Of a stretch of DNA of 36,773 bases, positions 23,060 to 30,202 are shown in pieces (within the stretch, counting starts at the first letter, position 1; the number at the start of each line of letters is the position of its first letter). Source of the DNA: DATARH01 sp035534535 (lineage in GTDB: Bacteria; Pseudomonadota; Alphaproteobacteria; ATCC43930; CGMCC-115725); contig DATLRS010000134.1 in the NCBI GenBank assembly GCA_035534535.1, forward strand, positions 1 through 36,773, given 5' to 3'. Both the position numbers and the translations under genes were made by a program. Under the pieces are notes generated by a model. The model worked only from the letters and a program-made list of their open reading frames with translations, made no database searches and was not told the DNA's origin.

Positions 23060-23131
23060 AATCGGGCTCGTGCGCCCGATTGCCGCGGCCGCCACTGCGC
23101 CATAGCATGGCGCGCAGCGGGGCAGCCCCGC
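23060..23131 (+). promoter_or_regulatory. Three consecutive stem-loops upstream of the GNAT gene
   Basis: Perfect stems: AATCGGGC/GCCCGATT with 6-nt loop (23060-23081), GCGCCAT/ATGGCGC with 3-nt loop (23097-23113), and GCGGGG/CCCCGC with 3-nt loop (23117-23131). The last ends 23 nt before the start codon. They lie in the 191-nt divergent gap between the Liv binding-protein gene and the GNAT gene, and may form a structured leader or carry palindromic operators. No riboswitch class recognised. Confidence 0.5.
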
Positions 23132-23154
23132 CTGATGCGGCACAGGAGACGACA

Positions 23155-24096
23155 ATGGTTGACATCCGCCCGCTCGCCGAACGCGATCTCCCGGAGGCGC
23201 AGCGCATCGTGCGGGTGGCGTTCGGAACCTTTCTCGGCGCTCCCGATCCCGAGAAATTCTGGACCGATTTCGACTATGTCTACGGCCGCCACGGGGCGGA
23301 GCATGTCGCCTCTTTCGCGGCGGAGCAGGACGGTGCGCTGGCCGGCTGCAACTTCGCGACGCGGTGGGGCAGCGTCGGATTTTTCGGACCGGTATCGGTC
23401 CGCCCCGAGTTGTGGAACCGCGGCATCGCCCAGCCACTGGTCAAGGCCGTCTCCGATGCCTTTGAAGAGTGGGGCGTCAGCCATGCCGGGCTGTGCACCT
23501 TTCCGCACAGCACCAAGCACGTCTGGCTCTATCAGAAATTCGGCTTCTATCCGCGCTATCTGACGCCGATCATGGCGGCGCCGGCCGGTCCGGCGAGCGT
23601 GCCGCCCGCCGTTTCGCGCTATTCCGCGCTGTCGGCCGGCGAGCGGCAGGCAGTCGGCGAGGCCAGCCGGGCGCTGACCGAGGAACTCTATGCGGGGCTC
23701 GATTTGCGCGGCGAAATCCGCACCGTTGTCGCGCGCAATCTGGGCGATGTGCTGCTGCTGTGGGAGGGCGCGAGTCGTCTCGCCGGCTTCGCCGTTTGCC
23801 ACTGGGGACCGGCAAGCGAGGCCGGCGCCGGCTGCCTTTTTGTCAAGTTCGGCGCGGTGCGGACGGGCCAGGGCGCCGACGCGCGCTTCGCCGCCCTGCT
23901 CGACGGGTGCGGCGATCTCGCGGTTGCGGTCGGCATGACGCAGGTGCTGGCGGGGGTCAATACGGCGCGCGAGGAGGCCTACCGGCAGATGCTGGCGCGC
24001 GGCTTTCGCAGCCAGGTGCAAGTCGTCACAATGCACCGGCCGAACGAGCCGGGCTACAGTCGCCCGGGGATTTTCGTGCTCGACGATTGGCGATAA
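23155..24096 (+). CDS. GNAT-family N-acetyltransferase
   Basis: A 313-residue protein with a clear N-terminal GNAT domain (about 1-145): MVDIRPLAERDLPEAQRIVR, then VSVRPELWNRGIAQPLVKAV, corresponding to the acetyl-CoA-binding motif A (RxxGxA type), and LYQKFGFYPRY, the usual motif B. The C-terminal half (about 165-313) may be a second, degenerate GNAT-like domain (GAVRTGQGADARFAALLDG, REEAYRQMLARGFR). Substrate unknown. AGGAG lies seven bases before the ATG. Nine nucleotides separate it from the quinone oxidoreductase, so they share a transcript. Confidence 0.88.
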   Translation: MVDIRPLAERDLPEAQRIVRVAFGTFLGAPDPEKFWTDFDYVYGRHGAEHVASFAAEQDGALAGCNFATRWGSVGFFGPVSVRPELWNRGIAQPLVKAVSDAFEEWGVSHAGLCTFPHSTKHVWLYQKFGFYPRYLTPIMAAPAGPASVPPAVSRYSALSAGERQAVGEASRALTEELYAGLDLRGEIRTVVARNLGDVLLLWEGASRLAGFAVCHWGPASEAGAGCLFVKFGAVRTGQGADARFAALLDGCGDLAVAVGMTQVLAGVNTAREEAYRQMLARGFRSQVQVVTMHRPNEPGYSRPGIFVLDDWR

Positions 24097-24105
24097 GGAA
24101 GCAGC

Positions 24106-25083
24106 ATGAAAGCAGTGGTCTGCGAGGCATTTGGCGGCCCCGAGGTGCTGGCGTGGCGCGAGCTGCCCGACCCGCCGCCGCCAGGCCCGGGCGAAGTACA
24201 GGTGCGCATCCGGGCGCGCGGCGTGCAGTATGTCGACGTGCTGATGCTCGCCGGCAAATACCAGTTCCGCCCGGAGCCGCCCTTTGTGCCCGGCAACGAG
24301 GGGGCCGGCGAAGTTGTCGCGGTCGGCGAGGGGGTCACTCAGTTCCAGCTCGGCGACCCTGTCATGAGTCGTCACCGGCTCGGCGCTTTCGCCCAACTCG
24401 GCAATGCGCGTGCCGAGAACTGCAACCCGGTGCCGGCCGGCATGGGTATCGAGGCGGCGGCGGTGTTCAGCGGCGCCTACCACACCGCCTACCACGCGCT
24501 GCTGCAGCGCGGCCGCCTGAAGGCGGGCGATTGGGTGCTGATCAACGGGGCCGCCGGCGGCATCGGCATTGCGGCGATCCAGGTCGCCAAACTGTTCGGC
24601 GCCACCGTCATCGCCACCGCCAGCACCGAAGAGAAGCGCGCCGCGTGCCTTGAGGAGGGCGCCGATTACGCGATCGACTACCGCGACGGGCTGCGTGACA
24701 AGGTCAAGGAATTGACCGGAACCCATGACGGCGTCGACATCGTCTACGACCCGATCGGCGCCAATGTCTTCGACGAGTCGCTGCGCTGCCTCGCCTGGGG
24801 CGGCCGCATCCTGGTGCTCGGGTTTCTGGGCGGCGGACCGTCGACGCCGCGCACCAACTACCTGTTGATCAAAGGTCTCGAGGTCATCGGCGTGCGGCTC
24901 GGCGGGGTCACCGAGCACCACCCGGAAATCGGCCGCGCCAACATGCGGGCACTGGTCGAACTGGCCGGGCAAGGCAAGCTCAAGCCCCGCATCTCGCACC
25001 GCTTTCCGCTGGAGCGGGCCGCCGACGCGGTGCAGGCCGTGATCGACCGCAAGGTCATCGGCAAGGCGGTGCTGGTCGGCTAG
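24106..25083 (+). CDS. NADPH:quinone oxidoreductase family protein (zinc-independent MDR)
   Basis: A 325-residue medium-chain dehydrogenase/reductase. N-terminal GroES-like domain (about 1-125: MKAVVCEAFGGPEVL, FVPGNEGAGEVVAVGEGV) and Rossmann domain with INGAAGGIGIAAIQVAKLFG (about 146-165) for NADPH binding. The zinc-ligand Cys/His cluster of alcohol dehydrogenases is absent, as in the quinone oxidoreductase branch; VYDPIGANVFDESLRC is typical. Substrates could be quinones or enones, including acryloyl-CoA-like compounds. Start ATG 24106 after GGAAGC. Confidence 0.9.
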   Translation: MKAVVCEAFGGPEVLAWRELPDPPPPGPGEVQVRIRARGVQYVDVLMLAGKYQFRPEPPFVPGNEGAGEVVAVGEGVTQFQLGDPVMSRHRLGAFAQLGNARAENCNPVPAGMGIEAAAVFSGAYHTAYHALLQRGRLKAGDWVLINGAAGGIGIAAIQVAKLFGATVIATASTEEKRAACLEEGADYAIDYRDGLRDKVKELTGTHDGVDIVYDPIGANVFDESLRCLAWGGRILVLGFLGGGPSTPRTNYLLIKGLEVIGVRLGGVTEHHPEIGRANMRALVELAGQGKLKPRISHRFPLERAADAVQAVIDRKVIGKAVLVG

Positions 25084-25204
25084 CGGAGAGGATGCGCTGA
25101 GCCAGGACGGCCGGGCCTCGTGGATTCGGTCAATCGATCGCCCTGCCGTGGACCCAATCTCCGCGGCAACCGTTTGAAATAACACACAGCAACGGAGGGC
25201 CTTC

Positions 25205-25489
25205 ATGGCTGACCAATCCAATGCCGACATCGCGGCGTTGCAGAGCGACATCAAGCAGCTCCGCACCGACCTCGCCAAGATCGCCGGGACGATGCGCGAG
25301 ATTGCCAGCAAGAGCGTCGCGAGCGCCGAAGAAAGCGTGTCGGCTTCGGCCGACAAGGTGTGGAGCGAAGCCAGGCGGCACGCCCAGAGCGTCGGCCACG
25401 AAATCGAGGAAAGGCCGATCGCCTCGGCGCTTACCGCCTTCGCTACCGGCATCGTTCTCGGCCTTTTCCTGAGCGGGCGGCGCGGCTAG
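25205..25489 (+). CDS. DUF883 / ElaB-YqjD family membrane-anchored protein
   Basis: A 94-residue tail-anchored protein. A helical, charged N-terminal two thirds (about 1-68; DIAALQSDIKQLRTDLAKIA) is followed by ERPIASALTAFATGIVLGLF, a C-terminal transmembrane segment with the conserved RP start, and the terminal LSGRRG motif. E. coli YqjD/ElaB relatives are stationary-phase proteins that tether ribosomes to the membrane. GGAGG lies seven bases before the ATG. It precedes a YqjE-like gene by 28 nt, as yqjD precedes yqjE in E. coli. Confidence 0.88.
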   Translation: MADQSNADIAALQSDIKQLRTDLAKIAGTMREIASKSVASAEESVSASADKVWSEARRHAQSVGHEIEERPIASALTAFATGIVLGLFLSGRRG

Positions 25490-25517
25490 GCCCGCCGTCG
25501 ACGGCGAGGCGGGAAAC

Positions 25518-25946
25518 TTGCAACGCTTCCTGTCACGCGCGGCGATCTCGCTGGCGGCAGCGATCGCTGCCATCATCTTGGTGGCCGCTGCGGTCGGCTT
25601 TCTCGGCGTCGCACTTTATCTGCTGCTCGTCCCGGTCATGCCGGCGCCGTTCGCCGCCCTCGCGGTCGGCCTGGCGGGGTTCGCCATAGCGGGATTGATC
25701 GTTCTGGTCATTCGCATGACCTGGCGAGGCCGGCCGGCAGGCGGGAGGGTCGGTTCGGCGGCTCCCAGCCGCGCCGGCGACATCAACGACGTCGCGGCAA
25801 CACTCGGCGAGCTGGCGGCGCGAGAGATGGCCTCCCGCGCGCAAGCTCATCCCTATACCGCCGTTGCGGTTGCGCTGGCCGCCGGGCTGGCGGTCGGCAT
25901 CAGCCCCGAATTGCGCGATTTCCTCAAGGGCGCGCTGAAGAAATAG
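25518..25946 (+). CDS. YqjE/phage-holin-like membrane protein
   Basis: A 142-residue protein with two adjacent transmembrane helices (about 8-38 and 45-66), a polar linker (GRPAGGRVGSAAPSRAG) and a C-terminal helix with a further hydrophobic stretch (YTAVAVALAAGLAVGISPEL). The two-helix hairpin resembles the YqjE/Phage_holin_3_6 group, frequently encoded next to DUF883 proteins. The C-terminal HPYTAVAVALAAGLAVG echoes the DUF883 tail of the preceding gene, suggesting a shared membrane-anchoring module. The start codon is TTG, with a GAGGCGGGAA purine run upstream; no ATG is available near the N-terminus. Confidence 0.75.
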   Translation: MQRFLSRAAISLAAAIAAIILVAAAVGFLGVALYLLLVPVMPAPFAALAVGLAGFAIAGLIVLVIRMTWRGRPAGGRVGSAAPSRAGDINDVAATLGELAAREMASRAQAHPYTAVAVALAAGLAVGISPELRDFLKGALKK

Positions 25947-25947
25947 C

Positions 25948-25964
25948 GCCCGTCGGCGTCGGGC
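25948..25964. terminator. Weak hairpin between convergent genes
   Basis: GCCCG, a 7-nt loop, then CGGGC sits in the 30-nt gap between the YqjE-like stop (25946) and the MaoC stop (25977). The stem is only 5 bp and no T-run follows, so the call is tentative. Confidence 0.25.
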
Positions 25965-25976
25965 CGCGCGGCGCCC

Positions 25977-26435
25977 TCAGTCGTAGGTGACGCCGATCGT
26001 CTCGGCGACCAGCACCGGGCGCGAGCTGCCTTCCAGTTCCATCGTGCTTTCGTTGGTGACCCGGGTGCCGCCGTCCTTGACCGGCTCGACCGCCTTGATC
26101 GTCAGCCGCAGCCGCACCCGCGAGCCGGCCGGCACCATGCCGGTAAAGCGCACCCGGTTGGCGCCGTAATTGATGCCGCGCGAGCGGTTCTTGACCCGGT
26201 ATAACGTCGAGGCGAGGCGCGGCACCAGGGACAGGGTCAGCCAGCCATGCGCGATCGTCTTGCCGCCCGGCATTTCCTTTTTCGCGCGCTCGACATCGAC
26301 GTGGATCCATTGGTGGTCGCCGGTCGCGTCGGCGAATTTGTCGATCTGCTCCTGCGTCACGGTGTGCCAGTCGCTGACCCCGACCTCCTTGCCCTCATAG
26401 GCCTTGAGATCGGACGCGCGTTCGACTTCCAGCAT
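25977..26435 (-). CDS. MaoC-family hot-dog dehydratase, (R)-specific enoyl-CoA hydratase type
   Basis: A 152-residue single hot-dog-fold protein. The hydratase-2 motif FADATGDHQWIHVDVERAKK (about 35-54) contains the catalytic Asp and His pair, followed by TIAHGWLTLSL and INYGANRVRF, both standard for the family. Relatives hydrate trans-2-enoyl-CoA to (R)-3-hydroxyacyl-CoA, the monomer for PHA synthesis (PhaJ role), or act in other acyl-CoA pathways. Given the PHA genes at the left of the window the first role is attractive but unproven. Start at ATG 26435. It follows the carboxylase gene on the same strand across a gap filled mostly by a palindromic repeat. Confidence 0.87.
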   Translation of the reverse strand: MLEVERASDLKAYEGKEVGVSDWHTVTQEQIDKFADATGDHQWIHVDVERAKKEMPGGKTIAHGWLTLSLVPRLASTLYRVKNRSRGINYGANRVRFTGMVPAGSRVRLRLTIKAVEPVKDGGTRVTNESTMELEGSSRPVLVAETIGVTYD

Positions 26436-26458
26436 GGACAAACTCCTCTTGCAAAATT

Positions 26459-26531
26459 CGTCATGCCCGGCCTTGTCCCGGGCATCCACGTGCGGCTTCC
26501 GTGGATGGCCGGGACAAGCCCGGCCATGACG
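26459..26531. repeat. Intergenic palindromic repeat, copy 2
   Basis: The left arm runs CGTCATGCCCGG...GGCATCCACG (26459-26490) and the right arm CGTGGATGGCCGG...CCGGCCATGACG (26500-26531). The 32-bp arms are almost perfectly complementary around a 9-nt centre. It shares both arms with 12359-12448. As RNA it would form a very stable stem between the carboxylase stop (26555) and the MaoC start (26435) within one apparent operon. Confidence 0.93.
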
Positions 26532-26554
26532 GTTTGGGGTGGCGGGAACCTGTA

Positions 26555-28117
26555 CTACGGCCGCATGCCAAAGCGGCGCTCGCCTGGCTCGCGCAGTTTC
26601 TCGGCGAGGTTGGCGAACTCGACGGCGAGGCGGCGGGTGTCGCGCGGGTCGATGATCTCCTCGATCCAGAAGGGTTCGGCGGTGCGGAACGGCGAGCGCA
26701 GCTTTTCCAGCCGCGCCTCGATCTCGGCGATCTTGGCCTTGGGGTCGGGAGCGGCGTCGATCTCGGCGCGATAGGCGGCCTCGATGCCGCCCTCCAGCGG
26801 CAATGAGCCCCAGCGCGCCGACAGCCAGGCATAGCGGATCGAAAAGCGCCCCGACGGCTGATTGACCGCGCCGGCGACGCCGAACACGTTGCGCACGAGA
26901 AACGTGCACCACGGCACGCTCGACTGGTTGACCGCGGCCATCGCCCGCACGCCCTTCCTGATCGTCGCGGTCTTCTCCGCCTCCAGCCCGATATGAAAGC
27001 CCGGGCAGTCGCACAGATAGAGGATCGGCAGGTGAAAGGTGTCAGCGAGATCGACAAAGCGGATGATCTTGTCGCAGGCATCGGCGGTCCACGCGCCGGC
27101 ATAAAAGAACGGGTCCGACGCCATCACCGCGACCGGCAGCCCGTCAAGCCGCGCAAGGCCGGTAATGATCGGCCGGCCGAACATCCGCCCCATCTCGAAG
27201 AACGAGCCGCGGTCGACCACCGCCTCGACGATCGGACGCATCTTATAGACCTTGCGGCGGTCGCGCGGGATCACCGCAAAGAGGAATTCCTCGCGCCGCT
27301 GCGGATCGTCGTTCTGGGCCCCGCGCGGCATGACCTCGTAGACCGATGACGGCAGGTACGACAGAAAGCGGCGGGTGCAGGCAAAGGCGTCTTCCTCGCT
27401 GTCGGCGGCATGATCGACCGCGCCGCAGCGGGTCTGGATTTCCCAGCCGCCCAGCGCGAAGCGGTCGAGCTGCTGTTGCCCGAGCGCGTTGACGACCGGC
27501 GGCCCGGCGACAAACAGCGCCGAGGTTTCCTTGGTCATCACCGAATAATGGCTCGCCGCCATGCGCGCCGCCCCGAGCCCGGCGACCGAGCCGAGGCCCA
27601 GCGCCACCACCGGCACCAGGCCCATATTCGTCGTCGTGTAATAGTATGGTAGGTTGGAGCCGACCCGCCCGGGCAGGTTGGCGCGGCCGCTCGTCTCGAT
27701 CGTCTTGACCGAGCCGCCGCCGCCCGACCCTTCGATGATGCGGATGATCGGCAGCCTGAGATCATGCGCCATCTGCTCGGCCATCAAGGGCTTTTCGCGG
27801 ATCGTTGCGTCGGCCGAGCCGCCGCGCACCGTGAAATCGTCGCCGACCACGACGACCGGCCGCCCGTCGATCATGGCGCGGCCCATCACACAATTCGACG
27901 GCACCAGCGCCTTCAGCTCGTTCTTCTCGTCGTATTCGGCCTTGCCGGCGATCGCGCCCACTTCGTGAAAGCTGGTGTTGTCGACCAGGCCGTCGATGCG
28001 CTCGCGGATCGTCAGCTTGCCGGCATCGTGCTGGCGCTTGATCTTGTCGGCGCCGCCCAGCTCGCGCGCGAGGCGCTCGCGCTCGCGCAGCTCATCCAGT
28101 TCCGCCTGCCAGACCAT
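26555..28117 (-). CDS. Acyl-CoA carboxylase carboxyltransferase (beta) subunit
   Basis: A 520-residue crotonase-fold carboxyltransferase of the PccB/MccB class. It carries both half-domains: an N-terminal one with KIKRQHDAGKLTIRERID (about 25-42), EGSGGGGSVKTIE and ALGLGSVAGLGAARMAASHY, and a C-terminal one with FGRPIITGLARLDGLPVAVMA, FVDLADTFHLPILYLCDCPG and NVFGVAG near the acyl-CoA site. It transfers CO2 from biotin to propionyl-, methylcrotonyl- or another acyl-CoA. No biotin carboxylase/BCCP alpha subunit is in the window, so the partner is encoded elsewhere. GGAG precedes the ATG. It lies 66 nt downstream of the dpp permease gene on the same strand, probably with its own promoter. Confidence 0.92.
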   Translation of the reverse strand: MVWQAELDELRERERLARELGGADKIKRQHDAGKLTIRERIDGLVDNTSFHEVGAIAGKAEYDEKNELKALVPSNCVMGRAMIDGRPVVVVGDDFTVRGGSADATIREKPLMAEQMAHDLRLPIIRIIEGSGGGGSVKTIETSGRANLPGRVGSNLPYYYTTTNMGLVPVVALGLGSVAGLGAARMAASHYSVMTKETSALFVAGPPVVNALGQQQLDRFALGGWEIQTRCGAVDHAADSEEDAFACTRRFLSYLPSSVYEVMPRGAQNDDPQRREEFLFAVIPRDRRKVYKMRPIVEAVVDRGSFFEMGRMFGRPIITGLARLDGLPVAVMASDPFFYAGAWTADACDKIIRFVDLADTFHLPILYLCDCPGFHIGLEAEKTATIRKGVRAMAAVNQSSVPWCTFLVRNVFGVAGAVNQPSGRFSIRYAWLSARWGSLPLEGGIEAAYRAEIDAAPDPKAKIAEIEARLEKLRSPFRTAEPFWIEEIIDPRDTRRLAVEFANLAEKLREPGERRFGMRP

Positions 28118-28183
28118 CCCCGTCTCCGACCTCGCCCTTGTCCGACCATACTATCTGCGGCGGGCGCGATCGTGGAAGCCGGC

Positions 28184-29107
28184 TCAGCGGTCGCGCATCT
28201 TGGGGTCGAGCACGTCGCGCAGCGAGTCGCCGAACAGGTTGATGCCGAACACCGTCAGCATGATCGCCAGGCCCGGGAAGATCGCGATCCACGGCGCCGT
28301 TGTCGCGTATTCCTCGGCGCCGCCCTGCAGCATCAGCCCCCAGGCCGGCACCGGCTCCTGCACCCCGAGCCCGAGATAGCTGAGCGCCGCCTCGGCCAGG
28401 ATTGCCTGGCCGACCGCGGCGGTGATGATAATGAGGAACGGCGCCATGACGTTGGGCACCATGTGCCGCAGGATGATCCGCATGTGGCCGAAGCCGAGGG
28501 CGCGCGCGGCGTCGACATAGGGCACCTCGCGGATCGCCAGCGCGGAGGACCGCACCACCCGGGCGCAGCGCGGAATGAGCGGGATCGTGATCGCGATAAT
28601 GACGTTTTCGACGCCCGTGCCAAAGATCGAGACGACGGCCAGCGCCATGATGATCAGCGGAAACGAGATCACGATGTCCAAGAGGCGCTGCAGCCACAGA
28701 TCGAAATGGCCGCCGAAATAGGCGCTCGACACCCCGAGCACGAGCCCGCTCATGCCGCCGACCCCGGCCGAGGTCAGTCCGACGATAAAGGCGGTGCGCG
28801 CGCCGAACAGGATGCGGGACAACAGGTCGCGCCCGAGCTGGTCGGTGCCGAGCCAATGCGCCCAGCTCGGCGCCTCGGTCATCGCGGCGAAATCGTTCGA
28901 GGTGGGATTGTAGGGCGCGATCCAGTTGGCGAAGATGCCGGCGAGGCCGAAAATCAGCACCAGCACGATGCCGATTGCGCCGACCGGCTGGCGGCGCAGG
29001 AAGTTGAGCGAAACGGCGACGACGCCGCGTCGCGCGATGCCGCGATCATCGCGGAGGGTCGGGATGCCGGTCGGAGTGCCGGTCGGGACTGGGGCGGCGA
29101 CGGTCAT
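28184..29107 (-). CDS. Dipeptide/oligopeptide ABC transporter permease, DppC-like
   Basis: A 307-residue inner-membrane permease with a polar N-terminus and six predicted membrane segments. Diagnostic features are the LGTDQLGRDLLSRILFGART block (about 91-110), characteristic of DppC/OppC, and the EAA coupling loop DAARALGFGHMRIILRHMVPN (about 195-215). It partners the DppB-like gene 21 nt upstream. Last transporter gene of the operon. Start ATG 29107. Confidence 0.92.
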   Translation of the reverse strand: MTVAAPVPTGTPTGIPTLRDDRGIARRGVVAVSLNFLRRQPVGAIGIVLVLIFGLAGIFANWIAPYNPTSNDFAAMTEAPSWAHWLGTDQLGRDLLSRILFGARTAFIVGLTSAGVGGMSGLVLGVSSAYFGGHFDLWLQRLLDIVISFPLIIMALAVVSIFGTGVENVIIAITIPLIPRCARVVRSSALAIREVPYVDAARALGFGHMRIILRHMVPNVMAPFLIIITAAVGQAILAEAALSYLGLGVQEPVPAWGLMLQGGAEEYATTAPWIAIFPGLAIMLTVFGINLFGDSLRDVLDPKMRDR

Positions 29108-29128
29108 GATTCAGCCCTATCAAAATCG

Positions 29129-30100
29129 TCAGCTGAGGCGGATGCGCGGGTCGAGCCAGGCGTAGAGCAAATCGACGATCAGGTTGCACAGCACCGCGAT
29201 CGTCACGACCAGCAGGACGAGCCCCTGGGTCAACGTGTAATCCTGGTTCTGCACCGCCAGCACCATCAGCCGGCCGATCCCGTTCAGGTTGAACACCTGC
29301 TCGGTGACAACGAGGCCGCCGATCAGGAAGGCGAACTCGATGCCGACCACGGTCACGACCGGCAGCAGCGCGTTTTTCAGCGCATGCCGGTTGATGATGA
29401 TGCGGTTGACCAGCCCCTTGGCGCGCGCCGTGCGGATGTAATCCTCGCGCAGCACTTCGAGCATCGCCGAGCGCGTCATGCGCATCGACACCGCGGCATA
29501 GCGATAGCCGATCGTCAGGGCCGGCAGGAACACGATCGACAGGTTGCGGATCGGATCCTGCCACAGCGGCACATAGTCGATCGGCGGCATCCACGGGTGG
29601 CCGGAAATTGCCTGGGTGATGTCGAGCACCAGCAGGATCGACATGATGCCGAGCCAGAAGGACGGCGTGGCGAGCCCGGCGATCGAGAAGGTGCGGACAA
29701 CGAGGTCGATCCAGGTGTTCTGCTTTAGTGCCGAGATCGTGCCAAGGGGGATCGCCAGGGTGACGGCCAGGATCGTCGCCGTCAGCGCGACTTCGAGCGA
29801 GATCGGAAAGCGGGTCGCGATCTCGTGGATGACCGGCTGGCCCGACCACATCGAGATGCCCAGGTCGAAATGCGCCAGACCCCAGATGAACGACGCGTAT
29901 TGCACGATCCATGGCCGGTCGATGCCGATTTCGGCATGGCAGGCGGCGAGCGCCGCCGCGGTGAAGCTGGTGCCGCCGGAGCCGAGCCGTACCAGGCAGA
30001 TGTCGCCCGGCACCAGGCGCATCAGGACGAACACCAGCGTCGCGGCCCCGAGCAGGGTGGGGAACACCAGCAGCACGCGGTTGATGATGTATCGGTACAT
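29129..30100 (-). CDS. Dipeptide/oligopeptide ABC transporter permease, DppB-like
   Basis: A 323-residue permease. It opens with the DppB N-terminal helix (YIINRVLLVFPTLLGAATLVF) and the LMRLVPGD motif, and has an extended periplasmic loop (about 40-95) and the EAA loop region REDYIRTARAKGLVNRIIIN (about 211-230). It forms the translocation pore with the DppC-like protein. It follows the substrate-binding protein gene by 102 nt, a gap that contains a 15-bp tandem array. Confidence 0.92.
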   Translation of the reverse strand: MYRYIINRVLLVFPTLLGAATLVFVLMRLVPGDICLVRLGSGGTSFTAAALAACHAEIGIDRPWIVQYASFIWGLAHFDLGISMWSGQPVIHEIATRFPISLEVALTATILAVTLAIPLGTISALKQNTWIDLVVRTFSIAGLATPSFWLGIMSILLVLDITQAISGHPWMPPIDYVPLWQDPIRNLSIVFLPALTIGYRYAAVSMRMTRSAMLEVLREDYIRTARAKGLVNRIIINRHALKNALLPVVTVVGIEFAFLIGGLVVTEQVFNLNGIGRLMVLAVQNQDYTLTQGLVLLVVTIAVLCNLIVDLLYAWLDPRIRLS

Positions 30101-30110
30101 TTGCCTTCCT

Positions 30111-30170
30111 GTTCGCGTCCGGTCTGTTCGCGCCCGGTCTCTTCGCGTCCGGTCTGTTGGCGTCCGGCGG
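30111..30170. repeat. 15-bp tandem repeat, four copies, inside the peptide-transporter operon
   Basis: Unit GTTCGCGTCCGGTCT at 30111-30125, then GTTCGCGCCCGGTCT, CTTCGCGTCCGGTCT and a diverged GTTGGCGTCCGGCGG ending at 30170. It lies between the binding-protein stop (30203) and the permease start (30100), ending 10 nt from that start, so it sits where the permease ribosome-binding region should be. Copy-number change would alter spacing in the operon mRNA. Confidence 0.92.
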
Positions 30171-30202
30171 CGGCCGAGCGTGCCGCCGCCGGCGCCATCA
30201 TC

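Noticed and set aside
23032..25452. An 806-codon open frame on the minus strand opposite the GNAT, oxidoreductase and DUF883 genes
   Set aside because: It spans three well-supported genes on the other strand and shows no domain. Long antisense frames are expected at this GC content.
25518..25946. A prophage holin marking phage DNA
   Set aside because: The gene sits beside a DUF883 gene, as in chromosomal yqjD-yqjE loci, and no other phage genes are near.
27764..29728. A 654-codon plus-strand frame opposite the carboxylase and permeases
   Set aside because: The product is His/Asp/Arg-rich and lacks any motif. The minus-strand genes are certain.
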